A stretch of 64,000 nt of DNA from Antedon mediterranea (lineage: Eukaryota; Echinodermata; Crinoidea; Comatulida; Antedonidae), in NCBI RefSeq assembly GCF_964355755.1, contig NC_092677.1:9632601-9696600 (forward strand), read 5' to 3'. Below the pieces are notes generated by a model. It saw only the letters and a program-made list of their open reading frames with translations, was not told the DNA's origin and ran no database searches. Every line of letters starts with the position of its first letter. Positions within the stretch are counted from its first letter, which is position 1. Below, in pieces: positions 55,601-64,000 of the stretch. A program made the translations under genes and the position numbers.

Positions 55601-58105
55601 AGGGGAAAAAAACGGATTCAAATATATTTGTTTGTTTATAATAATGAATAATTAACAATACGATCATTTAATCAAACATATTCATAATTTTTGTTTTCAA
55701 TTTAGATGGATAATCATGTACTAAACATGAAATATATAATTTTTTTTTTAAACAGTTCTAAATACCATCTATTCAAATGCAATAAACTATTTCTTTATCA
55801 ATTTGTTTGCATTGAAACTGAGAGTCTACTACTTTGGTGCCTTCACATAGAAACCAAATCAAAAGTTTTTTTGGGGTTTTTTCGTTTAGTAAATTGGATA
55901 AATGGTTTACAGTAGAGGTGTGATGTAATTGCTCCTCTTCACCATGGATCTATCATTTTACACTGCAGCTCCATTTTACCATTTAATTTCCCTTAATGAA
56001 TTTATAGGTCCATGGAATAAACAAACATATTTTGAATTTAAAAAACTGAAAGAGGAAGTTATCTAAAGAAAACACAACAATGATATGATCGTGAATAGAA
56101 CTTGTTTGTTTATTAAAACGTTGTTTAGGCATTTTTATTGTATACATTGAATGAAAAGGACTCAAATGAGATACTGTACTTGATAATTAGCAATTCCAAC
56201 ATAGATATTCGTTTTATGAAAAAGTGAGTGTGCTCATAATGACTGGATTTTAAGAATGTTGATGTTTAGAGCCCTGTCAAATAATGCAAGAAGGCATGGA
56301 AAGGAAGCAATTCATGGAACCTTTGGGAAGTCCACGGATAATCTTCCGGAAGTGCTGCAATAATGAAATACTGTTTTTAATGATCATGGATCTTCTTTAC
56401 CATGGAAATAATAGTTTGATATGTCAGGAAGTGAACAAGTGAACAACTTGCTAATAGGCAGAGCTCAAGTTCATACCAGCTGAATGAGTGACCTTGTTAT
56501 AGTTAACACTTAACTTGAGTAAAGAATAATGAGTGCTAGTTAAACAATGACTGTCACCTCACCTCAGCATTTGAATTATATTGAAAATTAGAATCCTTTT
56601 TTAACAGTTTTGACAAAAAGATGAAAAACTGATCGAGTTAAAAAACGTAATTTCTGCAAATGTTATGGAACATATTATATATATATATATTCAACAAATA
56701 TACCTAATTTTACCATAATAATAGTGTAATAAAAATGAACAAAAAAGCTGTATTTAAACCATTTTCCTCAAATCCAAATGGTTTAAAAATTAAGGTAATT
56801 TTGTTTTATCTAGCTGAAAATTATTCGGTATTTAATAATTTATATATTATCATAAGAGCCATATATTGCCATGGTATGTCGAATATCAATTCACATATTT
56901 ATTGATTTTTCAGGTCAGGTACCGTACTACTGTAACGTTAGTTGTAGTTAGATTGTTTGTAGGGATCTTGTCATGATATTTGTTTCAAATTGAAACTTGA
57001 TATTTTAGGAGATGTACCTAGATATTTTGCTTATGATAAACAAGATGAGGAGACTGTTTAAATAAAAACCGAAAGTACAATAGCAATGAAATATTATATG
57101 CCAACATGTCTGGTACTACATACAATAGAAGAAACCTCTATTCAGGGACACCAACAAGATTGACACTTTCTTGGGTCCCACCTTATAGTGTAGGCTCTAC
57201 TTTATTTCAAACAATGTATCATTATTGATACATTCAATAGTTTGTCATCCATTGCATTATTATTTTTTTATATGTACAACATTTTTATTTAATTTGTATT
57301 TATTGTACAGTATTATTTTAGACTTTTATTCAACATAAAATCTTTAAAATCCGAAAAGACTGTTTATAATTTATCACAGACATACCATATTAATTATTGA
57401 GAGATGTCTGTAATATACCACTTGGCATGTATACAATCATATACCGGTAGTACACCACATCTGTGTTGCAGACTTTTGCAATTCTATCATTTTTCAGGGA
57501 TCAACTCATATAGTCATATGGTTTAGGAAAACCTTCAGAAAAACAAAAACAGCATTTGGAAAACATGTGTTTTCCATCATTTAAATCATAGATTATTTTT
57601 CAAGTTGAAAATTGATCTATGTAATCCTTGGATTATTTATAAATTTCATATTATCATTGACCTGCTGTGTTAAATTTAGCTATATTTCACACTTTTATTC
57701 AAATTAAGGCCAGTGGGATTTTATTTCCTATGAATTTATGAGAATATTTAAGTAGGATTATTATAAGATATGATTATCTAATCCAAATTAATCCTCATAT
57801 TTTTCTAGTATCCTGAATTTTCAGAATATTCTTAAATCTTTTTATTAATTGCGCAGCATGCTAGTAGTTATCATCTTGCAAAAGTTTTCCTAAATCCAGA
57901 TAATCCAAAAAAATGGATTCAAATTTGATAAATTCAGATTATCCTAATTGTCTTATCTTTCAGTATCCTGAAGAAGAAAATCCAGGTATTAAAGTGATAG
58001 TGGGACATCGCTTTAAAAGGAAACACGGAAAGGGTGTCAACCCTCAATGTGAGAGGTGTAACTCACTGATATGGAGGCTACTGCAGTCATGGTATCGGTG
58101 CATAG
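46632..58105 (+). CDS. DEF8: DEF8 homologue, 3'-partial, first four coding exons
   Basis: DEF8 is a cytosolic zinc-binding protein related to Rubicon and PLEKHM1; it acts with RAB7 and PLEKHM1 in late-endosome/lysosome positioning. Exons: 46632-47097, 49602-49762, 54255-54404, 57964-58105, with consistent phases. Exon 1 gives about 155 Ser/Asn-rich residues including NPFTKF, recalling NPFNK near the vertebrate N-terminus. Exon 2 ends with the family motif DLGLAEDHFSRPE. Exon 3 encodes the helical segment VEELELAIENCK...LVQLRMKLLEVK. Exon 4 starts with PEEENPGIKV and opens a C1-type zinc finger (H17, then CERC at 38-41). The remaining cysteines, the Rubicon-homology region and the stop were not found up to 64000, so the next intron exceeds 5.8 kb. 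The long exon 1 extension is unlike vertebrate DEF8. Confidence 0.85.
47264..48212. mobile_element. 949-bp inverted-repeat element in DEF8 intron 1
   Basis: The ends read GGCGCTACTGCAGTTTC and, on the complement, AGCGCTACTGCAGTTTC. The match continues through CACCACACTGTTATAT and TCGATTTCTC. The flanks repeat GTATCAT (47257-47263, 48213-48219). An ATT microsatellite lies inside near 47893. No transposase. Confidence 0.75.
48255..48672. repeat. 27-bp minisatellite, about 15 copies
   Basis: Unit TATGTTAATGTACAG plus TATGTTAATATG with few differences. The period is a multiple of three, which creates long spurious open frames on the plus strand. Confidence 0.92.
49311..49465. mobile_element. TCTACACTATCAAAC-family MITE in DEF8 intron 1
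   Basis: AGCCCTAGCTGTCTACACTA ... GATAGTGTAGACAGAGCT with the inner CATATCACTACCATATTTGG block duplicated. It lies 136 bp before DEF8 exon 2. Its flanks no longer form perfect TTAA. Confidence 0.85.
49879..50354. repeat. About 88-bp minisatellite, five to six copies
   Basis: AATTCCTCAATTTGGGTGGG recurs near 49900, 49988, 50076, 50254 and 50339, with one variant unit (AATTCCAAAATTTGGG) near 50165. Units differ by small indels. It lies in DEF8 intron 2. Confidence 0.92.
50355..52639. other. DEF8 intron 2, unique part
   Basis: AT-rich sequence with no exon or repeat that I can name. Confidence 0.5.
52640..53040. repeat. 35-bp minisatellite, about 11 copies
   Basis: Unit GCTGTGTGGACATGATCTTA plus ATACTATTAAGCTGG. 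Early copies carry CTATTAAGCTGG and later ones CTAGTAAGCTAGA, a variant switch along the array; the last copies are shortened. Confidence 0.92.
53681..53892. repeat. 17-bp G/C-rich minisatellite, about 12 copies
   Basis: Unit GGGGTGTCCCCTGAATA with a few T or A changes. Each unit holds the palindromic core GGGG-TGT-CCCC. The open frames on the minus strand here are products of the repeat. Confidence 0.93.
54405..57963. other. DEF8 intron 3
   Basis: 3.6 kb of AT-rich sequence. A short AT microsatellite lies at about 56677-56690. No further exon seen. Confidence 0.5.
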
Positions 58106-58190
58106 GTAAGGATCCACAATTTCATACATTTTTACATTTTTCATCATTTATATCTAAATCAATACTTTCTTTTACATCATTGGAAGCATG

Positions 58191-58310
58191 TAAAGCTCTC
58201 TATCAAACTTTAAGTGACAAAAAAATGTGATGTGACATATGGGCATAATGTTATATATATATATATAACTACCAAATTTTAGCACATCACAGAACTTTAG
58301 TCAATGTTAG
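58191..58310. mobile_element. TCTACACTATCAAAC-family MITE, decayed
   Basis: TAAAGCTCTCTATCAAACTT, then GTGACAAAAAAATGTGATG, with a TA repeat in the middle and a broken right end (CACATCACAGAACTTTAG). It starts 86 bp after DEF8 exon 4. Confidence 0.65.
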
Positions 58311-58659
58311 ACAGACTAGTAAAGAAGCATTGCAAAAGACACCACCAAGATGGCGGAACAGACTCTTGTTTGTCGATATGTCAAGGCGTGCCATAACTCA
58401 TACTATTACAGACAATAATTTTCAGTATTATTCTTTCATTTCCAGAAAAATACTGATCAAGTGTCCAAAATGGTCAAATTGCATATAAAAAACATGTCAA
58501 CAAATTTTTTTTTAAATACATAATAATATGGTTTTGGGGATAAATCACAATAGACTTTGGCTAAAATCATAAAAATGGTAATTGTTCATCCACCCAAATT
58601 AGGCACTTTGAAGTGTGTTTATATTAAAGACCATAAAACACTAAAAGACTGCAATTTTC

Positions 58660-58720
58660 ATAGGGTTTACGTTTTGTACGCAGATAACCTAACTCGTCCT
58701 GAAGACGAGTTCAGATCTAA
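58660..58720 (+). mobile_element. Solo Helitron-like 3' end
   Basis: AGATAACCTAACTCGTCC, hairpin CTCGTC-N5-GACGAG, then TTCAGATCTAA followed by T. Matches the right end of the element finishing at 41652. Confidence 0.45.
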
Positions 58721-61570
58721 TTATTGTCTTTATAATTTCAAAGACAATGCTTGAAAAGTTTAATACTGGTTATAAAATTATATTATAATGGTTTAGGTCA
58801 ATGTTTTCTGGAGATAAATGTAATGGTAGTACAGTAATAACATCATCAATAAATATCTTCAAAGTACTATAAAATGACAATTCTTGTGGGAGGAATCTCA
58901 GGAGATGCAAATAAAACAAGGAAAAAAGCTAAATCAAAACAATAAATATATCTTGTGACAATAGCCATTCATTTTTATGACAATTCAAGAACTTTAATTG
59001 TTATAAACCAAAGAGCTGCATAGACAGCGTAGATAGGAAAAAAAATCAAAATCAAACAAGTTAAAACTGCCTCAGATATACATTTATTGTTACGACATTT
59101 CGGGCATAGCTTATCATGAGGTAAAGAGAATTTTATTAACAAAAGATAACATATATAAGTCACAAAATATTACATAATAAAACAAATCAGCCAGTCAAAG
59201 ATGTTAACGCCTCCAAACACTATGGGGTACAATGCAGACAAAGTTTCTTATAAAGCAGGGAATTTAAAACAAAATACCCTAAACACATAAACTTCAAGTG
59301 TGAATAATTGTTAACATGCGAATGTTTCTGGAAAAATTAATATTTAATTTTTATATTCAAACCATCCATCTCTTGAATATTTTGATACTTGTGGAGTAAT
59401 ATTAAGAATATCATTTCCATCTTTTAAATTTGTTTGCTCATTTAATATAAATACATGCTGCATTACTACATCATGCCATACAAGCTGTTTCAATTTATCA
59501 AAAAAATTCTACAGTCGATATGTTATCAGAATTCCACTGTCAAACTAGTAATATTAGTCATCTACTTCATTAACATAGCGCTATCTGTCTGTCACTAATG
59601 ACTTTTCCCAATTAGGACCAGATTCTGTAGAATTTAGCTTAACTTCATTAAACATTTGACCTGGTTTTCGATGTTTGTTTGCAAAATTAGATAAAATTAT
59701 CATAATTTGTAATTATTATAGACAATCTTTTGTAATTTTGATATAATATTTTGTCTGTTTTTGTAATATTGATGCTTACAAATCAGACATTCAGATATTT
59801 TAATATGCAGACCTGTCCTGTGCAAGTTAACTTAACCAGCAGTTTATAACATGTTTGTAATTTTCACTAGCTAGCTATCTTTTTTAATTGTCTGTGTATA
59901 ATTTATTAACGGGCCATTAGCATACCATGGAGTATTCTTCTGCTGTTTGTTTTTCAGTCCAGTAGAAAAGACTGGTTTCCTGTTTGCTATAAAAAAAAAC
60001 AGTTTGGTTTCATAAAGTTTCCCTCAAAAGCATTGCAGGACATAGATTATCCTGTTTAATACACGTTTTGAACAGAATAATTCACTACAGTAGGGCCCAC
60101 ACACATGGGTACTGTTGGGGTTCTGTGAAAGATCAACATTCTCCAAAATGTGGATATATTTCAAACTCAAGGTATATTATTATCATATGAGAAGTAGGAA
60201 TTTTCCTTAAAATCCTCATTCGTAATTCTTTTAGCTGTAAGAAAGTATATTAGTTAGCTAATGATGATAGCAACTAACGTAATAATAGTAATAAGTTGTA
60301 CAATAGACCTAATGCAGCATTGAAATAGTTTCTAAATTATTGCCAACAATATTTTAGGCAGATGTTACATGTTATTATAAAAGATTCTATAAAGAAACCT
60401 TTGTGGTTTGATAGTTAAAGATGTGCTTGTTACTTCCTGAAATAGCTGTACACTTCCTGTTTTTAACCTTTAACCTCTACCGCATCAAAACACCTGCTTC
60501 TGGATTTTTATGGTAAAATTTTTTTATATTTTATTATATTTTTCTAAATTATGAATGTTATATGAAATAAGATTAATTAAAAATACAGTAGTTACATTTA
60601 TAAATTGAGAGAGAGAGAGAGAGCTCCATCCTTCCATGTGTAATTATCTCCCTAAATACAGTCTGTCAATTTATATGTACACAATGGTATTTGCCAATTA
60701 TCATAATATCTATTTTTATCTCTAGTGTTGTACATCTACCGGTAAACAAATTATTCATAATTACCAAAGTGAGAAAATCAATTTAAGTCTGCCTCATTAC
60801 CATGTAGAAATTGCTTGGAACGAACTGTTAAATTTTAGAACAGTGGGGCTAAAATGAGGTATTTCATTTAAAAATTCATCAAGACCGTAGCCAAGGAGGT
60901 TTGTAGGGTTCAAAATAAGATAGAACCCCCCTTTCTCCTGCAAGACCAGCAGCGGAGTGCTAGTAAAGGGTCCTAACTCATAACATAACAGGCAAATTAT
61001 TTTCATTTATAGGCTTGGCCTTAAACTATCTTTTCTTCAGTTGTTTACGCTTGCACTTAACCCCCTCCCCTCCTTTTTTGTGGGAATAAATCCCTCTCTA
61101 AAACTCCATCTTATACAATGATTCTATTAAAAACATTTCAACAATGTGTTTTCACACCAGTAGTAATAATTTCACTGTTATTCCCTAATTGGCTGTAAAA
61201 ACAACTTATTCACAAATCTCTTACAATAATTATCTTTTAGATGTATTTTTAATAGTTATTTACGCATCATTTGGAAATGTCAATGCTTAGCTGTTCTGTG
61301 CTAAAGTAGTCCCTTTTTTATTTGCCACTCCTTTTTATCACGATATCATCCTTCATCCCTAGATGATTATTCTCCGAGCTGTTAATGATAAATCATCTCT
61401 TTTATTTTATCAATGAAGATCAAATTTACTATGAATGCTTTCAGATTGTTTAGTGTTCAATGAATATTATTTTAAAAGATAAATCAACCGTTATTTGAAA
61501 GATATCAAATTATTTTTATTTCCAGATGATGCCATGCGACAAAGGCTCTTTTCTTTTCCTATTTTTTATC
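58721..61570. other. DEF8 intron 4, first part
   Basis: No exon recognised. A GA dinucleotide run lies at 60606-60623. Near 60885-60935 GACCGTAGCCAAGGAGG ... GGGTTC resembles one end of the 5.7-kb composite element at 12882-18609. Confidence 0.45.
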
Positions 61571-61574
61571 TTAA

Positions 61575-62199
61575 AGCCCCATTCCCTACGTTTTTTAGAT
61601 CTAATTTAAGATCACAAACTATATTTAATGTAAAAATAATACTATATGGTCCTATTGCGATAACTTTTTTCGTCTTTAAACGGTTAAAAATGTGAAAAAT
61701 AAATCGATTCTAATAATTATAGCGGCCCGCTATAAATCCCAAAATGCATTGCGCGCGGATTGATATTTTTGTTTTTCACCTGTAATTCGCCCACTTTTCG
61801 ATCGATCGTGAAGCCAAAACAAATGGAAGACTCCTAACTTTTCAGCGAAAATACCGGGTTTTCCCCAATTTGTATCAACGGAGTCTGGCAAAAATAGAAA
61901 GACAATTAATGCAGCAACTATACAACGTCAGGCTAGGTATATAGCTAGCGTACGATGTTCGTACGTTATCGATGTTTACCAGCTGGCCTACAAAACTAAG
62001 CCTAGCTAGGCTAGGCCTAAGACCGTCCACGAGAGGTCGATCGCCGCGAGCTACTTAGGTAGTGCATTGTTTCTCACTTTTTATCATAATTTACCATAAA
62101 ACGTACATTTAAGACAAGGAATGACATGGTTTAATGTTTTTAAAGTGATATATATGTATTATTTTCCAAAAAACGTCCAAAATTGCAGGGAAGGGGTCT
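61575..62199. mobile_element. 625-bp element with TTAA target site
   Basis: Terminal repeats AGCCCCATTCCCT and, on the complement, AGACCCCTTCCCT, both bordered by TTAA (61571-61574, 62200-62203). The interior has a GC-rich island and AGGCCT words. No open frame of note. Confidence 0.6.
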
Positions 62200-62408
62200 T
62201 TAACTCTATTGATTGAATAATGCTAGATAAATATTTCATTAACAAATCAAAAATATTATAGTATCAATATTATCTCTTGATAAGTATAACAGTTCCCACG
62301 CCCTTTTCTGAAAATTTTCTTTTAATATAATGATATTGGCTCACCTCACTGTTTTCGAAGTTTGTTTGTGAAGAAAAATGTCGATTAATTTGGAAATTTT
62401 CAATTAAG

Positions 62409-62492
62409 TAATTATATTAAGTAATATTAAGTACTATATTAAGTATTAATTTAAGTATTATATTAAGTATTATATTAAGTATTATATTATCA
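62409..62492. repeat. AT-rich tandem repeat (TATATTAAGTAT type)
   Basis: Irregular run of ATTAAGTA-containing units of about 14 bp in DEF8 intron 4. Confidence 0.75.
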
Positions 62493-64000
62493 TAGAAAAT
62501 TACAATAGCAATAGAAGCTACCACAGGTCAAGAGGTCATTTAGAGAAAAAACAACTTTTAGTTCCACGCCTTTTTAAACATTATTATTTGAGATTGAATT
62601 ATTGGGAAATAAAAGTACCGTATTTAAATATTTCCGATTTATTGCCACATCTTTTTTGCCTTTACCGTCATTTATTATATGAAAACACATTATTTTATAT
62701 TCTCTAGTCAAAATACTCCCGGCTTCTGTGAAGAAATTGCCATTATGCATTTATATGTAATATACTGTAGTTTCATTAATGTTAGTACTAGCAGTAGCTG
62801 ATCGAATTTATTTGTGTCTTGAAATTCGTATAATAATTTATTTTTTTAACATCATTAACATTGGCAATTATGTTTAATTGAAACGCATTTCAAATTTAAA
62901 GTTTAATTAAAAGGCTTGATAGCTGCATTTGACAATATACAGAGTGTAATTAGGTAGCAGTGTCTATGCTTAACGAGTAACAGTTACAGCATCAATTTAT
63001 ATTCAAGAATGTCTAGGGGATCCAATGTGTGAAATTATAAGGCAGCTGATTTCTTGCAAAAAAACTAATATATCTTTGAATATATAGACAATGTGTCTTC
63101 TTTAAGAAGAGGAAAAATAATGGTTATTTTGCTGTATCACAGATGTAACTCATTTTTATTTTTTTTAAAGTTGATGTTCAGGTACAAACAGTATTTTAGT
63201 TCTGTGGCCAGTAAAAGTAGTGGAGGATCAGTAGAAATTGTACTGGTCCTCTAATTGTCTAGTTAAAAAACCCTTAACAACAGAGACCCCAGATCAGGAT
63301 GGCCTTTCAATCCTATTTTCAGTTTAAGTTCATTCATTTTTTTGCATTCTCAATCTGGGAGTAAATTATAATATTGCTGTGTAGCATAGGTTTACTGTGA
63401 ATACATAGTTGTTTACGCCTGTTAAATGGTGAATAGAAAAATTATAAATAATTCTTTTATGGTTATACTGCCTGTACAGTATTGTTCTTTGTCAGATGAA
63501 TTATTTATTAATTATCATAACCTATTATTTGTACTATCATCTGCAAAGATTAAATTATTAAACAAAGATTACCATCAAACAGTAAGTAAGTAATCATCTG
63601 TTCCTTATACGAACTAAATTTGCCCAAGATTTTATTTCAATCCAAGCTTAAATAGTCTGTTCTTTACAATAAATTACATCATTTCTAAAATTAGAATAGA
63701 TTTTATTTATTTTTAGGTATGATTATAAAGGCAACTTACAGTGTGTGTACCTGCAGTGATTCTTTAGTTTATTTTTTATTCAAATAATATAATAGTAAAT
63801 CACCTTCTTTATTATAATGAAGTGAATACCATCAGTGAAAAAAAAATGATGATTCATCGTAGAGAGCTAAACTCTACCTGCCACATAGATAACCAAATTG
63901 ATCACTAATTTGTGCACTCTCAATGAGATGCTATGATTTATTCACTTCGTGCTTTCCAGGGAAATGCAGCGTAGAACGAGCTATTAGCATCGTTTTATCG
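62493..64000. other. Right edge, DEF8 intron continues
   Basis: AT-rich; I looked for the rest of the DEF8 zinc finger and did not find it. CTTTCCAG at 63952-63959 followed by an open stretch to the window end could be an acceptor, but the encoded residues do not match DEF8. Confidence 0.4.

Noticed and set aside
58557-58754. 65-codon open frame in DEF8 intron 4
   Set aside because: It spans a mobile-element end and does not resemble the missing DEF8 zinc-finger exon.
60797-61006. 69-codon minus-strand open frame
   Set aside because: Overlaps a decayed transposon end (GACCGTAGCC...) and has no recognisable domain.

Overview
The window is eukaryotic nuclear DNA from an animal. It is AT-rich, with intron-split genes, GT/AG splice sites, AATAAA poly(A) signals and many non-autonomous transposons. 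The gene set (NFS1, PSMG4, beta-tubulins, ATP5F1E, DEF8) is metazoan. The protein flavour and the abundance of the short palindromic word AGGCCT / TAGGCCTA suggest a marine invertebrate deuterostome, possibly an echinoderm. That placement is an impression, not a proof.

Layout. (1) 480-6567, + strand: eleven exons of NFS1 cysteine desulfurase, complete at the 3' end; the exon(s) for the mitochondrial leader were not found and probably lie to the left. (2) 7663-8290, - strand: three-exon PSMG4 proteasome assembly chaperone, convergent with NFS1. (3) 9982-40053, + strand: six beta-tubulin genes in one orientation. Copy 1 has a private second intron; copies 2-6 have one intron after codon 19. Copies 3-6 share promoter, exon 1, intron and 3' flank and form four head-to-tail units of about 3.8 kb (22584-40036). 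Copy 6 keeps a different acidic tail and 3' UTR. This fits unequal crossing-over between two older genes, followed by gene conversion. (4) 42458-45429, - strand: ATP5F1E, the mitochondrial ATP synthase epsilon subunit, in three exons. (5) 46632-58105, + strand: the first four coding exons of DEF8, head-to-head with ATP5F1E; the gene runs off the right edge.

Mobile DNA fills introns and spacers. Four inverted-repeat elements have perfect 9-bp target duplications (Mutator-like), others have TTAA duplications, and a 5.7-kb composite with a CATAA duplication lies between tubulin copies 1 and 2. That composite carries a palindrome of about 343-bp satellite-like units and a second nested element. 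Several insertions can be dated relative to one another because an empty or partner site is also present in the window. DEF8 introns hold four unrelated minisatellites.

No new multi-gene functional system was recognised. The most informative content is the tubulin array as a record of crossing-over, conversion, intron change and transposon insertion. All coordinates were read by eye; no alignment, search or RNA evidence was available.
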